Source: JBBECF01 sp040881945
GTDB lineage: Bacteria > Pseudomonadota > Alphaproteobacteria > Dongiales > Dongiaceae
NCBI GenBank assembly: GCA_040881945.1
Contig: JBBECF010000148.1
Coordinates: forward strand, 1-17,591
Direction: 5' to 3'
Length of the DNA stretch: 17,591 nt
Part shown: piece by piece, positions 1 through 7,508 of the stretch
Layout: each line of letters starts with the position of its first letter
How positions within the stretch are numbered: the stretch's first letter is position 1
The notes under the pieces: generated by a model
Databases searched by the model: none
Seen by the model: only the letters and a program-made list of their open reading frames with translations
What the model was told of the DNA's origin: nothing
Position numbers and translations under genes: made by a program

Positions 1-287
1 CGCACCGTCAGGCGGTGCGGCAAATCGACGTAAGGCGAGGAGAAATTCATGCGCGGCAGCACCCGGTGGCGGTGGCGCAGCATGTCCTCGCCGAGCACGG
101 TGATCCGGCCGCCCGTGGGCAGCAGCAGCCCCAGGAGCATCGCCAGCGTCGTCGTCTTGCCGGCGCCGTTGGCGCCGAGCAGCCCGACGATGGCGCCGGG
201 GGCGACCGCGAAGCTCACCCCGTCGACGGCGGTGACCGCGCCGAAGCGCTTGCTCAAGGAGACGACGTCGATGACCGGATCCGGCAC
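1..287 (-). CDS. ABC transporter ATP-binding protein, N-terminal part (runs off left edge)
   Basis: This is the first 95 codons of an ABC-transporter nucleotide-binding subunit; the rest lies outside the window. It would hydrolyse ATP at the inner face of the cytoplasmic membrane to drive a partner permease. The Walker A motif GANGAGKT is at residues 38-45, preceded by a typical first beta hairpin (VSLSKRFGAVTAVDGVSF). The stretch MNFSSPYVDLPHRLTV follows, where the Q-loop is expected; Ser stands where Gln is usual, though my alignment there is by eye. This style resembles ABC-2-type exporters (CcmA/drug-export class), so export is likelier than import. I chose the GTG at 287 as start because no ATG is available in frame before the end of the upstream gene; no strong ribosome binding site is visible. 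It follows the EAL gene on the same strand after a 64-nt gap and may be co-transcribed with it. Substrate unknown. Confidence 0.85.
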   Translation of the reverse strand, partial: MPDPVIDVVSLSKRFGAVTAVDGVSFAVAPGAIVGLLGANGAGKTTTLAMLLGLLLPTGGRITVLGEDMLRHRHRVLPRMNFSSPYVDLPHRLTV

Positions 288-351
288 GGGCGTGACTATG
301 ACCGGAAACCTTGGCCGAGACCAGGCCGCATCGCGGCCGGGCGACGGCGGA

Positions 352-1605
352 TCAGGAGGCGGCGCGGGGCCGCGTCTGGCCGGCGGGGAGCATCGCCGAC
401 TCCTGCAACAGGCCGTCGAAATGATAACCCTGGTACATGGTGATGCCGAGCGCCGCGCCGACCCGGATCGCGTCGGGCGAATCGCAGTGGCACAGGATGA
501 CGCGATCGCGACCGATGCGTTCCACCACTTCCTTCAACTGCATCGCATGGTCACCGGTGGCATAGTCCGCCAGGTCGCGGCCCCATTGTACCTTGACCAG
601 GTCGACGCCGATCCGCTCGCGGTCGAGCAGCGGCAACGCGAAGTGCCGCAGGCCGTCGAGGCACACCCGGTAGCCGTTGTCCTTGAGGAAATCGCGGGCG
701 AACAGAAAGCTGCCGAGGTCGGCGAGGACGTCGATCTGCTGCAGCTCGACCGCCGCGGCACCGCGCTCGCCGGCGCGCAGCAGCTCGTCGAATCGCTGGA
801 ATTCGGGGGCCAGCACGGTGGCAATATTGAGGTTGAGGCTGAAATTCGTGGCCAGGGTCGGATCGTCGCGCCGAACGAGCAGCGCGAGCATTCGGCCATC
901 GAGGATTTCGGTCAGATGCTGGAACAGCCAGCGGTTGGCGAGGAGGTTGACCCCGGGCATGATGGCGCGACCGAGATCGGCGATGGAAAAGAACAGCTCC
1001 TGGAACAGCGCCTTCGGCGCGGCGCCGGGAAGCATGAAGCAGATCGACTGGCGCCGCAGCAGGCCGCTCAGGTCGGCGCTGGCGAGCGCCTGTTCCATTT
1101 GCGCCAGATGGGCCGAGTCGAGCGGCCGGTCGGGCGGTTGCTCCGGCTTGGCGGCCGACGGTTCCGCAGCGGCGGCCGGCTTGCGGGCGGCCGCGGCCAC
1201 CGCCTCGATCGCGGCGAGGAAGGCGGGGTAATCGGTCTCGAGGTCGTACCAGGTGCAGAACCGGTCCTCGCTGCCCACCCCCCTGTTCATGATCGGGTCC
1301 TCGTCGAACAGGAAGCGCAGCCGCAGCACCGCCTCGTCGATGTCGGCGACGGTCGCGCCCTTAGCCAGGAAGATCATGTCGTTGTTGGTCAGGTGAAACA
1401 GCCCGCCGTCGAATTTCTTGATCGGGCGGTCGAAGGTGGTGGCGGCGATGCGCAGGTGGTGGTCGCGGCGATGGTAGGGGCGCAGGCGCGACAGATGCAG
1501 ATGCACCGCGCGCCGTCCCTCGCGGTAGCGGTCCAGGCGTTGGACATATTCGAGGAGGATCTGCTCCTGCCGCGCCATCGCGGATTCCGGTTGCTGTCCG
1601 CGCAT
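352..1605 (-). CDS. Degenerate EAL-domain protein (predicted non-catalytic c-di-GMP-type effector)
   Basis: A 417-residue soluble protein with no signal peptide or membrane segment. Residues 50-105 (FDGGLFHLTNNDMIFLAKG and following) look like a remnant of a GGDEF-type fold. Residues 138-165 are an Ala/Pro-rich linker, and residues 205-400 follow the outline of an EAL phosphodiesterase: NLN at 258-260, VELQ at 286-289, VCLDGL at 314-319, DLVKVQWG at 335-342 and YQGYHFDG at 391-398. The EAL signature itself is missing. The DDFG metal motif reads LDGL, and the late catalytic Glu region reads LCHCDS. Known EAL enzymes need these residues, so I infer it does not cleave c-di-GMP and may bind it or a protein partner. 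An AAGGCGGG-like ribosome site precedes the ATG at 1605; the ATG at 1578 is an alternative start. It lies downstream of the LapG-like gene on the same strand, separated by 126 nt. Confidence 0.8.
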   Translation of the reverse strand: MRGQQPESAMARQEQILLEYVQRLDRYREGRRAVHLHLSRLRPYHRRDHHLRIAATTFDRPIKKFDGGLFHLTNNDMIFLAKGATVADIDEAVLRLRFLFDEDPIMNRGVGSEDRFCTWYDLETDYPAFLAAIEAVAAAARKPAAAAEPSAAKPEQPPDRPLDSAHLAQMEQALASADLSGLLRRQSICFMLPGAAPKALFQELFFSIADLGRAIMPGVNLLANRWLFQHLTEILDGRMLALLVRRDDPTLATNFSLNLNIATVLAPEFQRFDELLRAGERGAAAVELQQIDVLADLGSFLFARDFLKDNGYRVCLDGLRHFALPLLDRERIGVDLVKVQWGRDLADYATGDHAMQLKEVVERIGRDRVILCHCDSPDAIRVGAALGITMYQGYHFDGLLQESAMLPAGQTRPRAAS

Positions 1606-1731
1606 ATCCCGCCTTGTCTCCGATCGCGGTCCTCGGCCGCAGCGCTTGCCAGCGACTTAACGCGCCCGGCCTTACGAATCGGTTAATTTGGCACAACCTG
1701 TCGTTGCAGCCGCGCGGCGCGGCGGCGCGAC

Positions 1732-2406
1732 TCACGTCCGGTGCAGCCACCAGCCGGCTTCGTTGATCGAGTAGACGGGTCGATAATGGCGGATGCTGGA
1801 CGCCGGCACGACGCTCGCGATCTGGTTGTCGAGGACGAACGCCTCGCCGTCGAGGTAGACGACGAGGATGGCGTGGGCGATCTGCAGGTTGATGTCCTGC
1901 AGGACGACGATGCGCAGCCGCTCGTTCGGCACGCCGAGGGCGCGCAGCGCCATGAACTTGGCGATCGCGTAGTCCTCGCAATCGCCGTCGCGGCGCAGGA
2001 ACTGGAATGGCGTCGCCCAGTAATCCGGCACCCCCCAATTGATCGGATCGATGATGTAGGGGTTCTCGTTCAGCCGGCGGTTGATGTCCGCGAGCTGCCG
2101 GCGCGGGTCCTTGCCGCGCATCTCCTCGATGAAGGCGCGCCAGCCTTCGCTGTCGCACTGGCCGGCGGCGCAACCGCCCTGCTCGCCGCGGAAGCGATCC
2201 ACCGCCCCGCGCCACTTCGGGAACAGCTTCAGGTCGCTCGACGGCACCTCGGTGGTGCCGAACAGCTCGGGGTAGTCCTGGGTCGCCGCCGCGGGACCGG
2301 CGAGGCCGGCCGCGAGCAGCGCGACGCCGGCCGCCAGGAGGCCGGCGCGGCGGCTCCGCAGCAGGCGGCGCCAAGGGGTCGAGCGGATCGATCGACGGTC
2401 GGTCAT
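1732..2406 (-). CDS. LapG-like periplasmic transglutaminase-type cysteine protease (BTLCP family)
   Basis: A 224-residue exported protein. It has an Arg-rich N-terminus, a hydrophobic segment at about residues 21-40 and a likely cleavage site after AAA near 41, so it should act in the periplasm. The mature part fits the bacterial transglutaminase-like cysteine protease family. The catalytic Cys is C143 in GDCEDY, His is H178 in LQIAHAI, and Asp is D193 in VLDN. In LapG homologues the Asp and Glu/Asp residues flanking the Cys bind calcium, and they are conserved here (D142, E144, D145). LapG proteases release large adhesins from the outer membrane and are normally held in check by the c-di-GMP receptor LapD; neither LapD nor an adhesin is in this window. 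I chose the ATG at 2406 because GAGAGGGGG precedes it; an in-frame ATG at 2466 would place extra residues before the signal peptide. It is divergent from the PAS/HD-GYP-like sensor across a CtrA-type box. Confidence 0.85.
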   Translation of the reverse strand: MTDRRSIRSTPWRRLLRSRRAGLLAAGVALLAAGLAGPAAATQDYPELFGTTEVPSSDLKLFPKWRGAVDRFRGEQGGCAAGQCDSEGWRAFIEEMRGKDPRRQLADINRRLNENPYIIDPINWGVPDYWATPFQFLRRDGDCEDYAIAKFMALRALGVPNERLRIVVLQDINLQIAHAILVVYLDGEAFVLDNQIASVVPASSIRHYRPVYSINEAGWWLHRT

Positions 2407-2484
2407 CGCGCCCCCTCTCTGGTACCGGGCGCGGGCGTCGCCGCCGCCCGCCCGGAGGTTGGCCATAGCCTAGGCGGGGGCCGA

Positions 2485-2499
2485 TTAACGGCCCGTTAA
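2485..2499. promoter_or_regulatory. CtrA-type binding site TTAA-N7-TTAA
   Basis: The sequence TTAACGGCCCGTTAA is a perfect palindrome around 2492 and matches the full CtrA consensus TTAA-N7-TTAA exactly. CtrA is the alphaproteobacterial cell-cycle and motility response regulator. The site lies in the intergenic region between the LapG-like protease (start 2406) and the divergent sensor gene. It ends 13 nt before the ATG at 2513 and 55 nt before the alternative TTG start at 2555. A further CGTTAA half-site follows at 2518-2523. Regulation by CtrA is inferred from the motif alone. Confidence 0.55.
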
Positions 2500-2512
2500 G
2501 GCGCCATGGTTT

Positions 2513-4639
2513 ATGAACGTTAAGACTGGTGAACGGGACACTTGGGAGCGACCCTTGTCCGAGACCGCAGCCTTGCGCCCGCCGCGCGGCGGCCCTGCCA
2601 ACGTCAGGATTGCCCTGGCAGCCATCCTGTTGCTGCTCGTCGCGGCCGCCGGCATCGCGCTGGTCTTCCGCTTCGTCGAAGGCGAGCGCGAGCGCGACCT
2701 GCGCGCCTGGCAGCAACGCCTCGGCATCGTCGCGGACAGCCGCTTCGCCGCCGTCGACGACTGGTTGACGGAGCAGATCGGCGAGGTCGTCGCATTGGCG
2801 CAGAACGCCTCGTTGCAGCTCTACATGTCGGAGCTGGCGCTGGCCGGCGGCGACCCGGAGCGCGCCCCCCTGGCCGAGGCGCAGGCCGGGTATCTGCGCA
2901 ACCTGCTGCTGGTCTCGGCCGAGCGCGCCGGCTTCGCGGCGCCGCCGACCGGACCGGCGGTGGCGGCCAACGTCGAGCGCATCGGTGTGGCCGGCCTGGC
3001 CCTGGTCGACCGCGCCGGCCGCGTCCTCGTCGCCACGCCCGGCATGCCGCCCGTCACCGGGTCGCTGCGCGACTTCCTTGCCGGGCTGCGGCCGGGGGCC
3101 GGCGGCGTGATGGACCTGTTCCTCGACGCCGCAGGGCGGCCGGCCATGGCCTTCGCCGCCCCGGTCTTCGCGATCCAGAGCGACGACGACGCGGACGCCC
3201 AGGTCGGCCTCGTGATCGGCGTGAAGCAGGTCGCCGACGAGCTCTACCCGCGGTTGCGCCAGCCCGGCGCCGCCACGGAATCGGCCGTGGCCGTGCTTGT
3301 CCGCGGCCGCGACGGGACCGTCGAGTACCTGTCGCCGCTGCCCGACGGCACGCCGCCGCTCAGCCTGAAGATGGCGCGCGACACGTCCGATCTGGACGCC
3401 GCCTTCGCGCTCGATCACCCGGACGGTTTCGCGCTGCGACGCGACTACCGCAGCCGCGGGGTGCTGGTGACCGGCCGCGCCTTCGCGGCGGTTCCCTGGA
3501 CGCTGATGTACACGATCGAGCGCGCCGAGGCGCTGGCCGACAGCGAGGCCCGCCTGACGCGCCTGTCGATCGGGTTCCTCTTGGCCATCGCGCTGGTCGC
3601 GGCGGCCCTCGTCGCGGTCTGGCGCCACGCCAGCTCGCGCCGCGCCGCCGCGGCCGCCGACGCCTATCGCGACCTGGCGCAACGCTTCGAGGCGCAACGC
3701 AATCTGCTGCGCCTGGTCGCCGACAGCCAGCCGGCGGGGATCTACATCCTCGACGCCGACGGGCGTTACCGGTTCGCCAACGCGGCGGCGAGCCGGGCCG
3801 CCGGCATCGCCGTCGCGGACATGATCGGCAAACCGGCGCAGAGCGTCCTTGGCCCGGCGCTGGCGGAGCCGATCCTGGACCTCAACCGCCGCGCCCACGA
3901 GCACGGGCAGCCGGTCTCCCGCATCTGGCGCAGCGAAGATGGCGGCGCGTTGCGCGTGGTGCAGTTCGAGCACGTCCCGGTTCCGGCCGCGGAGAAGACG
4001 CCGCCCGGCGTGCTCGTCGTGGAGCGCGACGTCACCGAGGTGGTGAGCGAACGCGAACGCCGGACGCGCATTCTCGACCAGCTCGTGCGGACGCTGGTCG
4101 GCATCGTCGACCGGCGCGACCCCTTCGCGGCCGACCAATCGGCGCGGGTCGCCAGGCTGGCGCGCGCCATCGCCGCGGAGATGGGCCTCGGCCCGCGCGA
4201 CATCGACACCGCCGAAACCGCGGGCAATCTGCTCAACCTCGGCAAGATCCTGGTGGCGCCGGAAATTCTGACGCGCAGCGGCGCGCTCAGCGAGGCCGAG
4301 CGTCGACAGGTGCGCGACAGCCTGGCGGCCGGCGCGGAGCTGCTGCAGGACATCGAGTTCGACGGGCCGGTCGCCGACACCCTGCGCCAGGCCCAGGCGC
4401 GCTGGGACGGCACCGGCACGCCGCCGCTCGCCGGCGACGACATCCTGGTCACGGCGCGCATCGTCGCCGTCGCCAACGCCTTCATCGGCATGACCAGCCC
4501 GCGCGGCCACCGCGACGCTATCGCCGCCGATCCGGCGATCGAGACGCTGTTGGGCGAGGTCGGCCGCGCCTTCGACCGCGGGGTCGTGGCGGCGCTGATC
4601 AACCATCTGGACAAGGCCAACCGCGCCGCCGCCGACTGA
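2513..4639 (+). CDS. Membrane sensor: periplasmic sensor region, PAS, degenerate HD-GYP domain
   Basis: A 708-residue inner-membrane protein. A membrane segment at about 32-53 is followed by a roughly 300-residue periplasmic region resembling a double-Cache sensor. A second membrane segment is at about 351-370, then a PAS domain (about 395-510) and an HD-GYP-shaped domain (about 520-705). The HD-GYP scaffold is clear (RRDPFAADQSARVARLARAI, GKILVAPEILTRSG, RWDGTGTP), but all expected metal ligands are replaced. The first His is Q542, the HD pair is L574-N575, the third His is S603, the HH pair is A627-Q628 and the late Asp is N655; GYP itself reads GTP. It is therefore predicted not to hydrolyse c-di-GMP and is more likely a receptor or scaffold. 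The ATG at 2513 has only a weak AAGG upstream. The TTG at 2555 (residue 15) has GGGAG six bases before it and may be the real start. It is divergent from the LapG-like protease. Confidence 0.85.
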   Translation: MNVKTGERDTWERPLSETAALRPPRGGPANVRIALAAILLLLVAAAGIALVFRFVEGERERDLRAWQQRLGIVADSRFAAVDDWLTEQIGEVVALAQNASLQLYMSELALAGGDPERAPLAEAQAGYLRNLLLVSAERAGFAAPPTGPAVAANVERIGVAGLALVDRAGRVLVATPGMPPVTGSLRDFLAGLRPGAGGVMDLFLDAAGRPAMAFAAPVFAIQSDDDADAQVGLVIGVKQVADELYPRLRQPGAATESAVAVLVRGRDGTVEYLSPLPDGTPPLSLKMARDTSDLDAAFALDHPDGFALRRDYRSRGVLVTGRAFAAVPWTLMYTIERAEALADSEARLTRLSIGFLLAIALVAAALVAVWRHASSRRAAAAADAYRDLAQRFEAQRNLLRLVADSQPAGIYILDADGRYRFANAAASRAAGIAVADMIGKPAQSVLGPALAEPILDLNRRAHEHGQPVSRIWRSEDGGALRVVQFEHVPVPAAEKTPPGVLVVERDVTEVVSERERRTRILDQLVRTLVGIVDRRDPFAADQSARVARLARAIAAEMGLGPRDIDTAETAGNLLNLGKILVAPEILTRSGALSEAERRQVRDSLAAGAELLQDIEFDGPVADTLRQAQARWDGTGTPPLAGDDILVTARIVAVANAFIGMTSPRGHRDAIAADPAIETLLGEVGRAFDRGVVAALINHLDKANRAAAD

Positions 4640-4683
4640 CGGGTCGCACTGCCGCGACGATCTGCTAGGATCGGGCGACGACC

Positions 4684-5466
4684 GTGATCCGCAACCCCTT
4701 CGCACGCTCTCGCCGGGCGCGGGCGCCGGCCGGCAGCCGGGTCTACGCCATCGGCGACATCCACGGCCGCGCCGACCTGCTGGCGGCGCTGCACCGCATG
4801 ATTCGCGACGACGCCGCCGGTCGGCCGGTCTCGCGCCGGGTCGTCGTCTATGTCGGCGACTACATCGACCGCGGGCCCGACTCGCGCGCCGTCATCGATA
4901 TTCTGCTCGACGCCCCGCTGGCCGGCTTCGAGAGCGTCCACCTGCTCGGCAACCACGAGGCCTTCCTGCTCGACTTCCTCGACGACGCCGCCGTCGGCCC
5001 CGACTGGCTGTTCAACGGCGGCGCCGCGACGCTGGCGAGCTACGGCGTCGAATCGCCGTGGCCGTCTCGCCTCGGCGAAGCCGCCTTCGGCGCAGCCAGG
5101 GTCGGCGATCCGCCGGACCGGATACAGGCCGAGCTCCGCCGCCGGCTGCCGGCGCGGCACCTGACGTTCCTGCGCGAACTGCGCCTCAGCCACGTCGAAG
5201 GCGACTACCTCTTCGTCCATGCCGGCGTCCGGCCCGGCGTGCCGCTCGACCGGCAGGCGCGCCGCGATCTCTTGTGGATTCGCGACGAATTCCTCGACTC
5301 GGGCGCCGATCTCGGCAAGGTCGTCGTGCACGGCCATTCCATCGCGGACGAGCCGGAGCTGCGCGCGAACCGGATCGGCATCGACACCGGCGCGTTCGCG
5401 ACCGGCCGACTCACCTGCCTCGTCCTCGAAGGCGCCGACCGGCGCTTCCTGGCGACCCGACCTTAA
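4684..5466 (+). CDS. PPP-family metallophosphoesterase (serine/threonine-type protein phosphatase)
   Basis: A 260-residue cytoplasmic protein carrying the complete signature set of the PPP phosphatases: GDIHG at 24-28, GDYIDRG at 58-64, GNHE at 89-92, HAG at 179-181 and HGH at 216-218. These His, Asp and Asn residues hold the two-metal centre used for phosphomonoester hydrolysis. The short bacterial form resembles PrpA/PrpB-type phosphatases and related diadenosine tetraphosphatases, so the substrate could be phosphoprotein or a nucleotide; sequence alone does not decide. Translation starts at a GTG (4684), 44 nt after the end of the sensor gene on the same strand, with a weak AGGAT upstream. 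The short gap suggests co-transcription with the sensor, but a functional link is inference only. Confidence 0.9.
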   Translation: MIRNPFARSRRARAPAGSRVYAIGDIHGRADLLAALHRMIRDDAAGRPVSRRVVVYVGDYIDRGPDSRAVIDILLDAPLAGFESVHLLGNHEAFLLDFLDDAAVGPDWLFNGGAATLASYGVESPWPSRLGEAAFGAARVGDPPDRIQAELRRRLPARHLTFLRELRLSHVEGDYLFVHAGVRPGVPLDRQARRDLLWIRDEFLDSGADLGKVVVHGHSIADEPELRANRIGIDTGAFATGRLTCLVLEGADRRFLATRP

Positions 5467-5496
5467 GTCTTTCGGCAGTTCGGTAGAGACAGGAAA

Positions 5497-5523
5497 CGGC
5501 AAAGCCATTATCGGTGTTTGCCG
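5497..5523 (+). other. Hairpin between phosphatase and enolase-superfamily genes
   Basis: The arms CGGCAAA (5497-5503) and TTTGCCG (5517-5523) are perfectly complementary, seven base pairs around a 13-nt loop that can add a short CC/GG inner pairing. It sits in the 88-nt gap between the two genes, 31 nt before the next start codon. No run of T follows, so a classical intrinsic terminator is not supported. It could be a weak terminator, an mRNA-stability element or chance. Confidence 0.3.
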
Positions 5524-5554
5524 TCGCGGTCGCGGGGGCCGCCAAGGAGGGCCC

Positions 5555-6724
5555 ATGAAGATCACCGAAGTCGAATGCCACGTCCTGCTGGCGCCGAATT
5601 ACGATCCGTCCTTCACCTCGTCGGCCCAGGACAGCTTTCTCGTCATTCTGCGCACCGACGAGGGGCTGATCGGGATCGGCGAATGCGACGTGAACCCGTG
5701 GATCGCCAAGGCCTGCATCGAGGCGCCGGGCACGCATACGATGGGCCTCTGTATCAAGGACATGCTGATCGGCGCCGACGCCGATGACATCGCCGGGATC
5801 TGGCGCCGCCTCTATGTCGGCACCGCGATGAACGGCCGGCGCGGTGCCGTCGTCCACGCCATCAGCGCCGTCGACATGGCGCTGTGGGACCTGCGCGGCA
5901 AGGCGCGCGGCGAACCGGTGTACAAGCTGCTCGGCACGCCGCGGCCCGACCCGGTCATCCCCTATGCCTCGCTGCAGCCGGCGGGGCACGGTTTCGAGGC
6001 CTATCGCGACGCCCTCTGCGAATCGGCGGAGCGGGCGAAGAACCTCGGCTTCCGCGCGGTCAAGACCGAGGTCACGATGAACGGCCCCTACGCCCATAGC
6101 GGGCTCCGCGAATCCTACGATCGCCATACCGAGGTGGTCGCCGCGGTGCGCAAGGCCGTCGGTCCCGAGATGACGCTGATGGTCGACGTGCAGTACCTGT
6201 GGGACGACGCCGCGACCGCCGCCGCCGTCGTCAAGGACTGGGCCGAATTCGACCTCTATTTCCTCGAGACGCCGATCTGGCCGGACTATCTCGACGAGTA
6301 CGCGAAGCTGGCCGAACTCGTACCGATGCCGATTGCGGCCGGCGAGTGGCTGGCCACGCGCTACGAGTTCGAGGACCTGATGGACCGCGGCCGGATCGGC
6401 GTCGCGCAGCCGGACGTCGGCCGGGTCGGGGGGTTGAGCGAGGCCATGGCGGTCTGCCGCATGGCCGCCGACCGCTCGCTCGCCGTCGTGCCGCATTGCT
6501 GGAAGACCGGCGTCTCGATCTCGGCCACCGCGCATCTCGCCTTCGCCACACCGCACTGCCCGTTCATCGAATACCTGCCGCCGCAACTCTGCGTCGAGAC
6601 GCTGCGCCGCGAGCTGACGGCCGAAGACCTGGAGTTCGTCGACGGGACGATCGCGCCGCCGACCAAGCCGGGGTTCGGCGTGGAGCTGAACTGGGATGCC
6701 GTCAAGGCGTTCAAGGTGGCGTGA
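5555..6724 (+). CDS. Enolase-superfamily enzyme, mandelate racemase/muconate lactonizing type
   Basis: A 389-residue cytoplasmic enzyme with the enolase-superfamily two-domain layout: a capping domain to about residue 125, then the barrel. The expected catalytic residues are present. K170 lies in VKTE, the magnesium ligands are D211 (MVDVQ), E238 (LETP) and E264 (AGEW), and a D287/H314 dyad lies in QPDVGR and VPHCWK. The Asp-His dyad places it in the mandelate-racemase subgroup, which abstracts an alpha-proton from a carboxylate, most often in sugar-acid dehydration. The second position of the usual K-x-K motif is Glu here, so the substrate should not be guessed from better-known members. The ATG at 5555 follows a strong AAGGAGG. 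The stop codon overlaps the next start by four bases (GTGA), so the downstream mtgA gene is probably translationally coupled. Confidence 0.88.
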   Translation: MKITEVECHVLLAPNYDPSFTSSAQDSFLVILRTDEGLIGIGECDVNPWIAKACIEAPGTHTMGLCIKDMLIGADADDIAGIWRRLYVGTAMNGRRGAVVHAISAVDMALWDLRGKARGEPVYKLLGTPRPDPVIPYASLQPAGHGFEAYRDALCESAERAKNLGFRAVKTEVTMNGPYAHSGLRESYDRHTEVVAAVRKAVGPEMTLMVDVQYLWDDAATAAAVVKDWAEFDLYFLETPIWPDYLDEYAKLAELVPMPIAAGEWLATRYEFEDLMDRGRIGVAQPDVGRVGGLSEAMAVCRMAADRSLAVVPHCWKTGVSISATAHLAFATPHCPFIEYLPPQLCVETLRRELTAEDLEFVDGTIAPPTKPGFGVELNWDAVKAFKVA

Positions 6725-7431
6725 CGGCGGTGCGGAAACAGGGACGGAAATCGACCGTCGCGAGGAAGGTGGCGCGCGCCCTGCTGCTCCTCGCCGCCGC
6801 GTTCTTCCTGACCTCGACGTTCCTCGTCGCGCTCTATGGCGCGGTCGCGCCGCCGGCGACGCCGCTGATGCTGATCCGCGCCGCCGTGGGCGACGGCCTG
6901 AACCGGGATTGGAAATCCTATGACGAGATCTCGCCGCATCTGATCCGCGCCGTCATCGCGGCGGAAGACGCGCGGTTCTGCGAGCACGCCGGCTTCGATT
7001 GGCGCGAGATCGATGAGGCGTGGGCGTCCTTCAAGCGCGGCGGGCGCCTGCGCGGCGCCAGCACGATCACCATGCAGACCGCGAAGAACCTGTTCCTGTG
7101 GCCCGGCCGCAGTTACCTGCGCAAGGGCCTGGAGGTCTATTTCACCCTGCTGCTCGAGCTGGCTCTCGACAAACAGCGGATCATCGAGCTCTACGTCAAC
7201 GTCGCCGAATGGGGGCGCGGCATCTACGGCGCCGAGGCGGCGGCCCAGGCCTATTTCAAGAAATCGGCCGCCGACCTGACCCGCCGCGAGGCGGCGCTGC
7301 TCGCCGCCGTCCTGCCCAACCCGCGGCTCTGGTCGCCGGCCCGGCCGACCGCGTCCATCGTTCGCAAGGCGGCGACGATCCTGGCGCGGATGCGGTCGGT
7401 CCCGGTCTCCGAAGGCCGCCTGTGCCGGTGA
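6721..7431 (+). CDS. mtgA: Monofunctional biosynthetic peptidoglycan glycosyltransferase
   Basis: A 236-residue inner-membrane-anchored GT51 enzyme that polymerises lipid II into glycan strands at the periplasmic face. One membrane segment lies at about residues 17-42. The GT51 motifs follow in order: AEDARFCEHAGFDW (81-94, with catalytic Glu E82), RGASTITMQTAKNLF (111-125), RKGLE (134-138), and KQRIIELYVNVAEWGRGIYG (151-170, with the second conserved Glu E156). There is no transpeptidase domain, and the length matches MtgA. The chosen start is the GTG at 6721, which overlaps the stop codon of the enolase-superfamily gene; a GTG at 6730 is the alternative. No independent ribosome binding site is obvious, which fits translational coupling. 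The pairing with a carboxylate-metabolising enzyme is probably positional rather than functional. Confidence 0.92.
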   Translation: MTAVRKQGRKSTVARKVARALLLLAAAFFLTSTFLVALYGAVAPPATPLMLIRAAVGDGLNRDWKSYDEISPHLIRAVIAAEDARFCEHAGFDWREIDEAWASFKRGGRLRGASTITMQTAKNLFLWPGRSYLRKGLEVYFTLLLELALDKQRIIELYVNVAEWGRGIYGAEAAAQAYFKKSAADLTRREAALLAAVLPNPRLWSPARPTASIVRKAATILARMRSVPVSEGRLCR

Positions 7432-7508
7432 CGACAGCCATCGCGACTCGACCGGCCGCCGCCGAGGCACTAAGAATGGTATCGGCGCGTAGCGACAGGG
7501 GCGGACCC

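Noticed and set aside
49..1686. 545-codon plus-strand reading frame opposite the EAL gene
   Set aside because: It mirrors the EAL gene, has no recognisable domain and its length is explained by GC-rich codon bias on the other strand.
1657..1686. Two TTAA words upstream of the EAL gene as a second CtrA box
   Set aside because: They are 22 bases apart, not seven, so they do not form the CtrA consensus.
1361..4705. 1114-codon minus-strand reading frame across three genes
   Set aside because: It spans a divergent promoter and the sensor gene, is low-complexity Arg/Ala/Gly-rich, and lacks any domain; a shadow of the real genes.
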